Shown: positions 1-8,773, numbered from the stretch's first letter. The stretch is DNA of 64,000 nucleotides from Sedimenticola_A sp040506895 (GCA_040506895.1 JBEVVY010000001.1:3395116-3459115); one strand, 5' to 3'. A program made the numbers and translations. The notes: generated from the sequence alone by a model not told the origin.

Positions 1-330
1 TTGCAGCCGCTTTAGGTCATCGATCTTCTCCTGCACGGCACGCGTATGCAGCATAGCCATCCCCTTGACCTCACTGCAGGTATGCCCGGGCTCGTCGACG
101 AAGCGCAAGAGCTCCCGTATCTGCTCAATCGGAAAACCGAGTTCCCTACTGCGCCGGATGAAGGTCAGGCGCTTGAGCAGATTCTGGGAGTAGAATCGGT
201 GGCCGCCTTCCGTGCGCGGCGGCTCGGGCATCAGTCCGATCTTCTCGTAGTAACGCACGGTCTCGACCTTGCATCCGCTGGCCGAGGCCAGCTCGCCCAC
301 CGAATAACCCCGCTTACCTGAAATCGCCAC
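1..330 (-). CDS. MerR-family metal-responsive regulator (partial, runs off left edge)
   Basis: The reverse strand encodes 110 residues of a MerR-type regulator without its C-terminus, which lies outside the window. A winged HTH is followed by the hallmark VRYYEKIGLM and GHRFY segments, then by the start of the dimerisation helix. A Cys in GHTCSEVKGMAMLH is placed like the metal-binding cysteine of MerR/CadR/ZntR-type sensors. The GTG at 330 is the likely start, because an in-frame stop lies at 370-372. It is divergent from a GDCCVxC protein gene, and the shared region holds a MerR-type promoter with a 19-bp spacer. Family members distort such promoters when metal is bound, so it probably controls itself and the neighbour. 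The metal is unknown; mercury is a guess from the company GDCCVxC genes often keep. Confidence 0.85.
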   Translation of the reverse strand, partial: MAISGKRGYSVGELASASGCKVETVRYYEKIGLMPEPPRTEGGHRFYSQNLLKRLTFIRRSRELGFPIEQIRELLRFVDEPGHTCSEVKGMAMLHTRAVQEKIDDLKRLQ

Positions 331-340
331 GCCGAACCTC

Positions 341-371
341 TTGAACCCGTAGTAACTACAGGTTTTATGCT
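341..371 (+). promoter_or_regulatory. MerR-type promoter with 19-bp spacer and central dyad
   Basis: The -35 is TTGAAC at 341-346 and the -10 is TATGCT at 366-371, separated by 19 bp, the over-long spacing typical of MerR-family activation targets. The dyad ACCCGTAGT (345-353) / ACTACAGGT (355-363) is centred on one base and matches in 8 of 9 positions. It reads toward the GDCCVxC gene. Confidence 0.75.
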
Positions 372-398
372 AGTGGAAAATCGTTGCCGAGGATACCT

Positions 399-629
399 AT
401 GGATAACATTGAGCTTGAATCAGAGCTGACCTGTCCCGAGTGCGGGCACCAGGTTGTCGAGACCATGCCTGTCGACCGCTGTCAGTTTTACTACGAGTGC
501 GAGGGCTGTGGGGCGCTGCTCCGGCCAAAACCAGGTGACTGTTGTGTTTTCTGCTCTTTTGGCACGGTACCGTGTCCACCGATCCAACAGGCACGTGTGG
601 AAGGTCGCGAGGGTGGGTGTTGTTCATGA
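399..629 (+). CDS. GDCCVxC-domain protein
   Basis: This small protein of 76 residues has two CxxC-type pairs near the N-terminus (TCPECGH and CEGCG) and the diagnostic motif GDCCVFCSFGTVPCPP. It belongs to the GDCCVxC family, some members of which are selenoproteins; here the relevant position is an ordinary cysteine. The biochemical role is not known to me, but homologues often travel with mercury or other heavy-metal genes, which agrees with the divergent MerR-type regulator. The ATG at 399 follows GAGG at a good distance (389-392). A TTG at 384 is in frame but has no ribosome binding site. Confidence 0.75.
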   Translation: MDNIELESELTCPECGHQVVETMPVDRCQFYYECEGCGALLRPKPGDCCVFCSFGTVPCPPIQQARVEGREGGCCS

Positions 630-1430
630 ACTGGCGTGAACACGTGGAACCGGGATGGTTGCCGCTTAAGTACCGGTACCTGTTCGTAGTAGCCGCTTCG
701 TCCCCGGATACAGCCGAACATAAGATATCGCCATACCTGTTCATAGCTGTCCACTGAGTCCACATGCCTTGCCCGCCACGGCAACGCGAGCCTCTAACTC
801 GCGTGCCAAGGGCGGGGCCGCACTCAGCGGCGCCTGTGGGCCCCAGTGGGCAGGTAGCAACGCTCCGAAGGATTGCACCAGCCGATTAGTAGCAGGCCGT
901 GTGACAGGCGGATGCCTGGCACACGGCGTGCCTGAACCGAAGGCGCCCTCGTCACTGGCAAGCGAAGCGGGGTAGTGACGAGGGCGGCATTCCCGGAAAC
1001 GGCGCGCGTTTTCGGCAGGATTATTCAGTGCAGGGCCAGTGATGAAGGCCGATACTGCCGCCCTCGATCGATTTTAACCGTGGCTACTGCGGATACAGTA
1101 GCAACAGAGCGCGCCCGAACCCTTCGATGCGCTGCGGCGAAAGCCGTGGGTTCATTCTCCAATCCGAGCCGACCACGGGATCGGTTCTTTCTCGCAGGCA
1201 CCAGCCTGCATTGACTCGTCGAGCCGAGACGCCCGCCCCTGGTGGTGCCGTCGATGCTCATTCTTCATTAACCGCGGAAGTCTTCCGCCTATCTGAAAGG
1301 AGGTGATGTGTAACCACACTTAAATCGCGCCTATGACGGCGCACGTTGGTCCACGCCAGACCATTCCCTCCGGGGAGAACCGGCGTTGCCTAGACCAGGC
1401 AGCTTTAGGTCGCAATGGGCGTAGTGTCCC
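630..1430. other. Non-coding, hairpin-rich stretch
   Basis: I see no convincing gene in these 800 bases. They carry several strong inverted repeats. 772-777/811-816 enclose ACGCGAG/CTCGCGT (784-790/798-804). GCCGTGTG with CAGGC pairs with GCCTG and CACACGGC (896-927, four-base loop). GCCCTCGTCACT pairs with AGTGACGAGGGC (945-956/974-985). GCTACTG pairs with CAGTAGC (1083-1102). GCGGAAG-T-CTTCCGC lies at 1274-1288. A perfect Shine-Dalgarno string AAGGAGGTGAT at 1297-1307 leads only into a five-codon ORF (1306-1323). It could be a structured RNA, a leader or a transfer-origin-like region. Confidence 0.5.
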
Positions 1431-2378
1431 ATGACCGTACCGCGTACGCGGGACCGAATGGCTATGGCCACCGGTTGGGTCAGAAACACTTACCGATATG
1501 CGAGAACACTTTTGAGAGATCTGAACTACCAACTCAAGCAGATTTGCCGTCGAAATAGGGACGGCAGTTTTACCACCCAGCGAGACCGGGAGCGGCTGCT
1601 GACGCAGATCGCCGATCAGCTCCATGATCTGGGTTACCGTCATATGAGCGCGCAGTCGCTCAAGCCCAAGCACATCGAGGCTTTGGTCAAAAACTGGCAA
1701 GAAAAAGAGCTGTCGGCCGGGGCGATGAAGAACCGGCTGGCAGTCATTCGCTGGTGGGCCCAGAAGGTCAATCGTCAGAACGTCGTTGCACGATCGAACG
1801 ACCACTATGGTGTTCCTAACCGGCAGTTTGTGACCAACGAATCCAAGGCCCGTAGTGTGGGGGCGGAAGAACTTGGCAAGATTCGAGATGCCCGAGTTCG
1901 GATGAGCCTGGAACTACAGCAGGCCTTTGGCTTGCGCCGAGAAGAAGCGATCAAGTTCATACCGGACTACGCAGATCGCGGCGATCATATCGTCCTCAAG
2001 GAAAGCTGGACCAAGGGCGGCAAGGCGCGAACCATCCCGATACGGATTGAAGCCCAGCGTACCGTCCTCGATCGAGCGCGACAGCTGGCCGGTAAAGGTT
2101 CTCTGATTCCCAGCGCGAAGAACTACCGACAGCAATTGCGTTTGTACGAAGCCGAGACCGCCAGGGCAGGCTTATCCAGAATGCATGGTCTTCGTCATGC
2201 CTATGCCCAGAACCGTTATGAGGAACTGACCGGATGGCATGCACCCGCGGCGGGCGGTCCTGCAGTCAAAACGCTCACGCCGGAACAAAAACGGATTGAC
2301 CAGCAAGCCCGCCTGACGATCAGTCTCGAGCTCGGGCACGAGAGACCACAGATTGTGGCTGTGTATTGCGGGACGTGA
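1431..2378 (+). CDS. Tyrosine recombinase / integrase-domain protein of the ICE
   Basis: This protein of up to 315 residues resembles the phage-integrase-N-terminal plus integrase-like family often found in PFGI-1-type ICEs. It keeps the catalytic set of tyrosine recombinases: an Arg in FGLRREEA, HGLRH, a Gly-His in ELGHER, and the nucleophile Tyr in VAVYCG six residues before the end. It begins like relatives at LRDLNYQLKQICRRNRDGS, so the true start may be the TTG at 1512, which has GAGAA upstream, rather than ATG 1431 or 1458, which have no clear ribosome binding site. Such genes lie inside the element rather than at its end, so it is not necessarily the integrase that moves the ICE. It is followed by pilL. 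Confidence 0.8.
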   Translation: MTVPRTRDRMAMATGWVRNTYRYARTLLRDLNYQLKQICRRNRDGSFTTQRDRERLLTQIADQLHDLGYRHMSAQSLKPKHIEALVKNWQEKELSAGAMKNRLAVIRWWAQKVNRQNVVARSNDHYGVPNRQFVTNESKARSVGAEELGKIRDARVRMSLELQQAFGLRREEAIKFIPDYADRGDHIVLKESWTKGGKARTIPIRIEAQRTVLDRARQLAGKGSLIPSAKNYRQQLRLYEAETARAGLSRMHGLRHAYAQNRYEELTGWHAPAAGGPAVKTLTPEQKRIDQQARLTISLELGHERPQIVAVYCGT

Positions 2379-2490
2379 ATACAGCCACGAAAACACTGCG
2401 CCGGTGAGAATGGATTATCCATTTTCAGTACACGAGCGCACCTTCATGATGCCGGCCAGGTTGTATCAAACCACTGAGGCTGAATCCATT

Positions 2491-2991
2491 ATGAAACGAT
2501 CACTCTTTATTCCTGCGCACCCTGGTGCAGTGACGGCGATATGTATCGCCGGTCTGTGTACTGTCACCAGCGCGAACCTTCATGCAAGCGATATCCAGAC
2601 AGGCCGGTATTCATTGTATTCCGCGGCTCCGACCCTGGCGCAGTCGGAATTGTTGGAAGCGACCGTTACCGTTCAGTTGCCGGAACGGATCCAGACCATC
2701 GGTGAGACGGTGCGATATCTTCTGCAGCGCAGTGGTTACCGGCTTGCTGCTACTGAATCCACCGCACCGGAAACGCTCGCGTTATTTGCGTTACCGTTGC
2801 CGGCTGTCCATCGCCATCTTGGGCCGATGACATTGCGCGAGGCGCTGGAGACACTCGCGGGTCCGGCCTTCCGTTTAGTCCAGGATCCTGTTCACCGACT
2901 GATCACCTTCGAGCAGTGTGCAGTGAAGCAGGTTGCGGCCCACGAGACCATGTACATGGCTAATGTGGAGGTAGCGCAGGATGACGACTGA
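2491..2991 (+). CDS. pilL: PilL-like ICE protein (TIGR03748 type)
   Basis: This is a 166-residue secreted protein. An N-terminal signal (MKRSLF followed by a hydrophobic run ending near LHASD) precedes a domain with the pattern of PilL proteins of PFGI-1-class elements (LPERIQTIGETVRYLLQRSGYRL, then a second half around MTLREALETLAGPAFRLV). These resemble secretin N-domains and are thought to act at the cell envelope in the conjugation apparatus. The ATG at 2491 was preferred because it starts the signal peptide and has GAGG upstream; the frame is open further up to 2353. The stop overlaps the next gene by 11 bases, so translation is probably coupled. Confidence 0.8.
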   Translation: MKRSLFIPAHPGAVTAICIAGLCTVTSANLHASDIQTGRYSLYSAAPTLAQSELLEATVTVQLPERIQTIGETVRYLLQRSGYRLAATESTAPETLALFALPLPAVHRHLGPMTLREALETLAGPAFRLVQDPVHRLITFEQCAVKQVAAHETMYMANVEVAQDDD

Positions 2992-3739
2992 GCAGCAACC
3001 GGAGCAGATCAATCCGTCAGAAAAGGAGAGCAAGCAGGATAAGGCAGAAAGGCCGCCAAGACCCCGGCGGTTGGCTTACAAGTCCGCACTGACCGCCGTT
3101 GTGGTCGGTATCGTCGTCATCAGTGCGCTGTCGCTTTCCAAGATCCAGCGGCAAGAAATACCGTTGGATGAACTCCAGATACAGGACTCTAATACCTCAA
3201 CCCGGGAGGTGATCAAAACACCGGAACTGGAGGTAGGCGCGGACGAGGACAAAGTCGAGCAGATCGATCAGAGGCTGACATCATTGTCTGGCCGGATCGA
3301 CCGCGGTTTCGAAGCGCAAGTGGCCCTGAGTGCGGATGTGAAGAAAAGCCTGGCTTCAGTGGCTGAAGGTGTTCGCGCGATCAAAGTGGCCGTTGCCGAT
3401 CTTACAGAAAGTAGCCATGCCCTTCGTCAACGTATTGACGACTCCAATGCGCGGCTGAATACCCTCATCAAGGAGACTCAGAAGCGCAAGGTCGCCCAGC
3501 AAAAACCGGCGGCCAGACCGAAACCTTCACCCGCCAAAACTCCACCGTTTCACGTCGATGCCATCGACGTTTGGGATGACATGACCTACGTGGCCATCTC
3601 CCAGGGAGGCCGCGTTGCATTTTTGAAGTCCGGTGAACAGCAATCAGGCTGGACAGTGGCTGGCATCGACCGCCTCAAGGGCAGGGTCGAATTCAAGGGG
3701 CCGCATGGCCAGAACCATTCCATTTCATTGCAGAGGTAG
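2981..3739 (+). CDS. Membrane-anchored coiled-coil protein of the conjugation module
   Basis: This protein of 252 residues has a charged, proline-containing cytoplasmic start (1-35), one membrane helix (about 36-53, ALTAVVVGIVVISALSL), a long helical stretch likely to form a coiled coil (about 90-165), a Lys/Pro-rich linker (165-188) and a small C-terminal globular domain (189-252, DAIDVWDDMTYVAISQGG onward). This topology suits a periplasm-spanning part of the pilus or secretion machinery, and the C-terminal domain recalls PilP-like proteins. I do not recognise a named family. It sits between pilL and the TIGR03759 gene, overlapping pilL by 11 bases, and is very probably part of the transfer operon. 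Confidence 0.6.
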   Translation: MTTEQQPEQINPSEKESKQDKAERPPRPRRLAYKSALTAVVVGIVVISALSLSKIQRQEIPLDELQIQDSNTSTREVIKTPELEVGADEDKVEQIDQRLTSLSGRIDRGFEAQVALSADVKKSLASVAEGVRAIKVAVADLTESSHALRQRIDDSNARLNTLIKETQKRKVAQQKPAARPKPSPAKTPPFHVDAIDVWDDMTYVAISQGGRVAFLKSGEQQSGWTVAGIDRLKGRVEFKGPHGQNHSISLQR

Positions 3740-3744
3740 AGCCG

Positions 3745-4014
3745 ATGGAAATCGTATTAGCCGTGTTATTGCTCTTCGGCAGTTTTGCGCTGGGATCAGC
3801 GACAGCAGAGAAAAATGATGGTGCTGAACCATCCAGCAATAGTGCATCTCGTATCCAAACTACGGCAGATTCAGTTCCCGCTACACAGGGGATGCGCGGG
3901 TGTTTGTCTGACAAGTCCGGAATGTACCGGGATCTGACGGTGCCCTATATCGTCCAGAGAGACCAGGCAGCACCAAAGGCCGACACGTGTGGAGGGGAAT
4001 GCACCGATGAGTAG
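3745..4014 (+). CDS. Small secreted protein
   Basis: This 89-residue protein has a hydrophobic N-terminus (IVLAVLLLFGSFALGSATA) that reads as a signal peptide or anchor, followed by a polar low-complexity region and a C-terminal part with three cysteines (GCLSD, DTCGGEC). No family recognised. It lies five bases after the preceding transfer gene and overlaps the next by eight, so it is co-translated with the conjugation operon. The paired cysteines and the thioredoxin-like neighbour suggest an oxidised periplasmic protein; that is inference. Confidence 0.55.
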   Translation: MEIVLAVLLLFGSFALGSATAEKNDGAEPSSNSASRIQTTADSVPATQGMRGCLSDKSGMYRDLTVPYIVQRDQAAPKADTCGGECTDE

Positions 4015-4783
4015 ACAATGGAGATCTATGGCTTTTCTGGGTGCTCTTATCGCGTCGACTACCATGATGGCGACCGAGCTATCACATACCCAGATCGAAG
4101 ATACCCGGCAGGATAGCTCGCACAAAGCCACGAATGTCTTGTCTGCCACGGACCTGGCGCATGCCCGTCTATGGGGTTTGTCGGAGACGGAGTGGCGCCG
4201 TTACAAACAGTTGATGCAGGGCATTCGCGGGAGCATCAGCCCGGCGACGATATCGCCCATCGAAGTGCTCGGTATTCATGCGCGTGATGATGCGGAGAGG
4301 CAGCGATATGCCGAGGTGTGGGCACACGCCATGTATGAAGACGCCGGCCGTATCCTTGCGTTCCAGCGCGCCTACGATGCAGCAACCAAGCGCCTGTATC
4401 CAAATATGTCGCTGATCGACATCAGCCGGTTGCCGGGTAAGATCGAGGTGAAAAATCCTTTTCAGTCCGAAGACCGCCTGTTGTTCTTTACTCGCCCGGA
4501 TTGTCCGGCCTGCGATCTGGTGCTGAATAAGCTGTTAAAGCGGATCGACGAAGTCAACGGTATAGATATCTATCTCACCCATGTGGACAAGGGAGATGAT
4601 CGCACCGTCAGGGACTGGGCGTCCAATCACCAGATCGATCCCGACTGGGTACGCAGCCGGCGGATTACCCTCAATCATGATGGCGGTGCCCTCGACAAAA
4701 TGACCCAGGGGCAAGGTGAAGTGCCGTCCATTTTGCGCCGTCGAGGCGAGGACGTTTCAAGACTACCGGTTTCGGAGCTCTAG
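4007..4783 (+). CDS. TIGR03759-type ICE protein with thioredoxin-like CPAC motif
   Basis: This is a 258-residue periplasmic protein. A signal peptide (about 1-22) is followed by a helical region and a C-terminal thioredoxin-like fold with RPDCPACDL (Cys166 and Cys169). It matches the TIGR03759 family of PFGI-1-class integrating conjugative elements, which is found at this place in the gene order. The CxxC suggests a role in disulfide chemistry or assembly of the cysteine-rich transfer proteins. ATG 4007 is chosen over the upstream GTG at 3989 because it begins the signal sequence and has GGAGGGG upstream. It overlaps the preceding small gene. Confidence 0.8.
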   Translation: MSRQWRSMAFLGALIASTTMMATELSHTQIEDTRQDSSHKATNVLSATDLAHARLWGLSETEWRRYKQLMQGIRGSISPATISPIEVLGIHARDDAERQRYAEVWAHAMYEDAGRILAFQRAYDAATKRLYPNMSLIDISRLPGKIEVKNPFQSEDRLLFFTRPDCPACDLVLNKLLKRIDEVNGIDIYLTHVDKGDDRTVRDWASNHQIDPDWVRSRRITLNHDGGALDKMTQGQGEVPSILRRRGEDVSRLPVSEL

Positions 4784-4786
4784 CCC

Positions 4787-5335
4787 ATGGTGGCGTTGAT
4801 GCGAGTTTTTGGCTGGCCGATGGTATTTGCCGTCCTGACGCTTCCTTCCATGGGTAGGGCGAATGAATCCGTACCAGCGGGTTATCGCATGATTGCGGCA
4901 GAGCATGGAATACCCCAGAGCGTTTTGTTTGCGGTGGCGCTCACTGAAAGCGGTAAGCAGGCGGGACAGACCGGTACTCTCCGGCCATGGCCCTGGACAT
5001 TGAATGTGGCCGGGCGGGGTTACTTCTTTGATTCCCGGCAAGCGGCCTGGCAGGCGTTGATGACGTATCTGGAGGAGGGGAAGCGCTCCATCGATATCGG
5101 CCTGATGCAGGTCAACTGGCGTTATCACCAGGATCGGCTCGGGACCCCGTGGCAGGCACTCGATCCGTATCACAACATACGCGTGGGCGCCGGGATTTTG
5201 CAGGATTGTTACGCCACGCGGCAGGACTGGTGGGGCAGCGTTGGCTGTTATCACTCGCCGAAGAATTCCCATCGTGCAGACCGGTACCGTCGCCGTGTAG
5301 TTTCCCACTGGCAGCGCATCGTACAGGAAGGATGA
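4787..5335 (+). CDS. Lytic transglycosylase (SLT domain) of the conjugation module
   Basis: This is a 182-residue signal-peptide protein with a soluble-lytic-transglycosylase fold. The catalytic Glu is in VALTESGKQ (about residue 54), and the family motif follows in SIDIGLMQVNW (about 103-113) and in YNIRVGAGIL-like DPYHNIRVGAGIL. It would cleave peptidoglycan glycan strands to let the secretion channel cross the wall. T4SS loci regularly carry such an enzyme. It starts three bases after the TIGR03759 gene. Confidence 0.9.
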   Translation: MVALMRVFGWPMVFAVLTLPSMGRANESVPAGYRMIAAEHGIPQSVLFAVALTESGKQAGQTGTLRPWPWTLNVAGRGYFFDSRQAAWQALMTYLEEGKRSIDIGLMQVNWRYHQDRLGTPWQALDPYHNIRVGAGILQDCYATRQDWWGSVGCYHSPKNSHRADRYRRRVVSHWQRIVQEG

Positions 5336-5339
5336 TTCG

Positions 5340-5870
5340 ATGGGTCGATTCAATTCTTATTGCCGCAAGGTCTTGGTCATGAGTTGCTTGCTCGTACCCG
5401 CCATGGCTCAGGCTGACCTGACCGTGATCCATGACAGTGGCAATACACAACCCATCACGCCTTTTCTGGAGGTTTTTCAAACTCAAGATGGTTTGCCACA
5501 GCAAAGTCAGGTTCCAACAAGACCCCAGCTCGGCGCCGCTGACCCCAAAGCCTGGTTGCCGATTCAATCACCCGGCCTGACACCGGGACCGGTGCAGGCT
5601 CGTGTACATGACCGGCCGTTCACGCGACCATTTTTCTTGATCGGGTCTGACAGCCGTTCCCGACAGTGGCTACAGACACACCGCGATCGGCTCAAGGAGA
5701 TCGGTGCGGTCGGGATGCTGGTGCAGGCCGAGACGATGGATGATTTGCGAACGATTGCCAGATTGGCTGACGGCCTATCGATCCTGCCAGCCTCGGGCAG
5801 CGACATCGCGAAGGCACTGAGCGTTTCGCATTATCCGGTGCTGATCTCGGCGCACGGCATCGAGCAGTGA
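5340..5870 (+). CDS. TIGR03765-type ICE protein
   Basis: This is a 176-residue exported protein with an N-terminal signal (about 8-26, VLVMSCLLVPAMAQA) and a domain matching the PFL_4695/TIGR03765 family. That family is described only as integrating conjugative element protein. The C-terminal half (FFLIGSDSRSRQWLQTH, LPASGSDIAKALSVSHYPVLI) looks like a Rossmann-like or thioredoxin-like small domain. The molecular role is unknown. The stop overlaps the GTG start of traD by four bases. Confidence 0.75.
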   Translation: MGRFNSYCRKVLVMSCLLVPAMAQADLTVIHDSGNTQPITPFLEVFQTQDGLPQQSQVPTRPQLGAADPKAWLPIQSPGLTPGPVQARVHDRPFTRPFFLIGSDSRSRQWLQTHRDRLKEIGAVGMLVQAETMDDLRTIARLADGLSILPASGSDIAKALSVSHYPVLISAHGIEQ

Positions 5871-7966
5871 GCGCGCATCCCATCGAGGCCCTGCTGCGGC
5901 CCCCGGTCGAGCTGTGGTCAACATTGGTGGCCTTTGCGACGGTAGGGATAGCCATTCTGGCCCCTTGGGCGCTTATGATGCCGCCGGGTGTTGCCTATGG
6001 TGCCGGCACCGTACTCGGACTGATCGGCCTGATCCGGGGTCGACAAGCCTGGCGGGTGCTGCGCTACCAGCGCAACATGCGCTGGCTGCCCATCTATAAG
6101 GTGCGATCCCGCAAGATCCCCCTCAGCCGCCGCAAGCTCTTTTTAGGACGGGGCTTTCGCTGGACCCAGAAACACACTCAGCGATTGCGCGATACCATTC
6201 GGCCGGAGGTCCAGCGTTACGTCCAGCCGGGTAGCCTGTATCAATGGGCGCGCCGCAAGGAGGTCGCCTGGGAATCGGTCCCGATTCTGAGTTTGTTGGC
6301 GCAGCTGTTTCGGGTCCGGGCCTGGTGGAACCCGCTGTCGCCGTTGTCGGCCGTCGGTGGGAAACCGGCCCTACATGCTGTCGAGCCGGACGAGCAGGAC
6401 GTGTGGATGGACATCGGCGAGCGGGTGGGTCATACCCTGGTGTTGGGGACCACTCGCGTCGGTAAGACTCGGCTGGCCGAGATCCTCATCACCCAGGACA
6501 TCCGCCGCGGTGACGTGGTGATCGTGTTCGATCCCAAGGGGGATGCGGGTTTGTTGCGGCGTGTGTATGCCGAGGCCAAACGGGCCGGACGGACCAAAGA
6601 CTTCTATATGTTCCATCTGGGATTTCCCCAGGTTTCGGCTCGCTACAACGCCATCGGCAACTTCTCGCGCATCACCGAGGTTGCTACCCGCATCGCCAAC
6701 CAGTTGCCTAGTGAAGGCAACTCGGCGGCCTTTAAGGAGTTCGCCTGGCGATTCGTCAACATCATTGCCCGTGCACTGGTGGCGCTAAACCGCCGTCCGG
6801 ACTATCAGCAGGTCCGACGCTACATCAACGATATTGAACCTCTGTTCACGGAGTATGCCGAGGCGCATCTGGATACACACGGCGCCGAGGATTGGAAGGA
6901 ACAGGTCGAGGAACTGTCGAGCAAGATCTCGGAACGTAACCTGCCGGCAGCCCTGCGGGGGCGCAGTAAAGAAGCTATTGCGCTGATGCGGCACCTGCAG
7001 GCCCAGGACCTCTACGATCCAGTCCTCGATGGGCTGGTGTCTGCCTTCAAGTACGACAAGACCTACTTCGACAAGATCGTCAGCTCCGTCGGTCCACTGA
7101 TGGAGAAGCTGACCACGGGCAATATCGCCGAACTGATCTCGCCGGATTATCTGGATAAGAACGATACGCGTCCGATCTTCGAATGGATGGAAGTCATCCG
7201 ACGCAAGGGGATCGTCTACGTCGGTCTGGACGCCCTAACTGATACCACCGTGGCCAGTGCAGTAGGCAATTCCATGTTCGCTGATCTGGTGTCGGTCGCA
7301 GGACACATTTACAAGCATGGCGTGGACGGAGAATCCATCGACACCCCGCCCACCATTTCCATGCATGCCGATGAGTTCAACGAACTGATCGGTGATGAGT
7401 TTGTCCCCCTGCTGAACAAGGCCGGTGGGGCCGGCTTTCAGGTCACGGCCTACACCCAGACCTGGTCGGATGTCGAAGCGCGCATCGGCAATCGTGCAAA
7501 AGCAGGGCAGGTCGCCGGTAACTTCAACACAATGATCATGCTGAGGGTGAAAGAGCTGGCTACGGCCGAGATGCTCACCGACCAGCTACCCAAGGTTGAG
7601 GTGTTCACCCTGATGAGCGTTTCCGGTGTCAACGATTCCTCGGAGCCGGGTTCCGGGATCGATTTCAGCTCCCGCAACGAGGATCGAATCAGTGTTTCAG
7701 AAGTCCCGTTGCTGACACCGGCCGAGTTGATAACCCTGCCCAAGGGACAGGCCTTTGCCCTCCTGGAAGGTGGCCAACTCTGGAAGATTCGTATGCCGTT
7801 GCCCGCGACGGACTCGGATATGCCTGAAACGCTCACTGAGATAACCAACGAGATGGAGCGCACCTACATCACCAATGATCACTGGTACCGCGTGCAGGAA
7901 CCGTGGTGGGGAGCCGCGCCGGACGTCAGCGAGCCCGAGGTGGAACCGGAGGCCTCCGATGGCTGA
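5867..7966 (+). CDS. traD: Conjugative coupling protein TraD (SXT type)
   Basis: This is the 699-residue T4SS coupling ATPase that recruits the relaxosome to the channel. Two N-terminal membrane segments (about 18-37 and 41-56) are followed by a motor domain with Walker A GTTRVGKT (194-201) and the FDPKGD motif (221-226). The Walker B region and TraG/TraD C-terminal part follow; MHADEFNELIGDEFVPLLNK and the QVTAYTQTWSDVEARIG region agree with TIGR03743. The start is GTG, overlapping the previous stop (GTGA). The gene also overlaps the next one by eight bases. Full length, with no lesion seen. Confidence 0.93.
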   Translation: MSAHPIEALLRPPVELWSTLVAFATVGIAILAPWALMMPPGVAYGAGTVLGLIGLIRGRQAWRVLRYQRNMRWLPIYKVRSRKIPLSRRKLFLGRGFRWTQKHTQRLRDTIRPEVQRYVQPGSLYQWARRKEVAWESVPILSLLAQLFRVRAWWNPLSPLSAVGGKPALHAVEPDEQDVWMDIGERVGHTLVLGTTRVGKTRLAEILITQDIRRGDVVIVFDPKGDAGLLRRVYAEAKRAGRTKDFYMFHLGFPQVSARYNAIGNFSRITEVATRIANQLPSEGNSAAFKEFAWRFVNIIARALVALNRRPDYQQVRRYINDIEPLFTEYAEAHLDTHGAEDWKEQVEELSSKISERNLPAALRGRSKEAIALMRHLQAQDLYDPVLDGLVSAFKYDKTYFDKIVSSVGPLMEKLTTGNIAELISPDYLDKNDTRPIFEWMEVIRRKGIVYVGLDALTDTTVASAVGNSMFADLVSVAGHIYKHGVDGESIDTPPTISMHADEFNELIGDEFVPLLNKAGGAGFQVTAYTQTWSDVEARIGNRAKAGQVAGNFNTMIMLRVKELATAEMLTDQLPKVEVFTLMSVSGVNDSSEPGSGIDFSSRNEDRISVSEVPLLTPAELITLPKGQAFALLEGGQLWKIRMPLPATDSDMPETLTEITNEMERTYITNDHWYRVQEPWWGAAPDVSEPEVEPEASDG

Positions 7967-8693
7967 GGCCGTGGCAGATCCTCGTCGCCGTGTGGTTCAG
8001 CAAGGGCTGTTTTCGAAGACCCTATCGGCTGTCGCGAAGGTCATCCTGTGGTTATTGTTTTCGCTGTTGTTCTCGATCATCGTGGAGTGGGCAGGCATGG
8101 TGCTTTGGTGGCCGGATGAAGGGGTCGATCACAGCCGTACCATGCTGGTCACGGAGATCAGCTATCTCGACAATGATTTTCGTCGCAGTGTTGTGACCTC
8201 CGATCCGGCGCGATTCGCCAAACGGTTCGCCGATAATTCCTACCACTACCTTTTCGAGGTGACGCGGTTTGTGGATTTCATCCAATGGGTGTCACTGCCT
8301 CCGCGGAAGTATGAGCAGGGCGTCAGGGTGGCGCTGCATAAGGTCTATAAACCCATGGCAAAGTACGTACTGGCCATGATGCAGGTGACCCAGGTGTTCT
8401 CAGTGCGCCTTGCTATTTTGACTCTGGCGATGCCGATATTTTTACTGTTTAGCCTGGTCGCGCTCGTCGATGGATTGGTACAGCGCGATCTGCGTCGATG
8501 GGGTGGAGGTCGAGAGAGTTCCTTTATTTACCACTACGCGAAGAAGGCGGCACTGCCTTTGGTTGTCCTGACCTGGGTGACCTATCTCGCTTTGCCGTTC
8601 AGTCTGCATCCGACCTTCGTCATCTTGCCGTTTGCAACCTTGTTCGCGCTGACGGTGGCAGTTACAGCGAGTACGTTCAAGAAATACCTTTGA
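7959..8693 (+). CDS. TIGR03747-type ICE membrane protein
   Basis: This 244-residue integral membrane protein has four hydrophobic segments (near residues 25-45, 150-175, 195-215 and 220-240 by eye). It matches the TIGR03747 family, which follows traD in PFGI-1-class elements. It probably sits in the inner membrane beside the coupling protein. ATG 7959 has GGAGG six bases upstream and is preferred over the ATG at 7875 that lies deep inside traD. Normally the RAQPRD gene comes next; here the Wadjet cargo intervenes. Confidence 0.85.
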   Translation: MAEAVADPRRRVVQQGLFSKTLSAVAKVILWLLFSLLFSIIVEWAGMVLWWPDEGVDHSRTMLVTEISYLDNDFRRSVVTSDPARFAKRFADNSYHYLFEVTRFVDFIQWVSLPPRKYEQGVRVALHKVYKPMAKYVLAMMQVTQVFSVRLAILTLAMPIFLLFSLVALVDGLVQRDLRRWGGGRESSFIYHYAKKAALPLVVLTWVTYLALPFSLHPTFVILPFATLFALTVAVTASTFKKYL

Positions 8694-8773
8694 TCCCGTT
8701 GGTCTTTTCACGAGGAGGTATCGACGTATTGTCCGGTGTCAGCTGGTTAGCGGATTCAATCAGTTACCCAGAA

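Noticed and set aside
542..1214. Three short + strand frames (71, 68 and 79 residues)
   Set aside because: No ribosome binding sites, no family features, and they run through strong hairpins; treated as non-coding.
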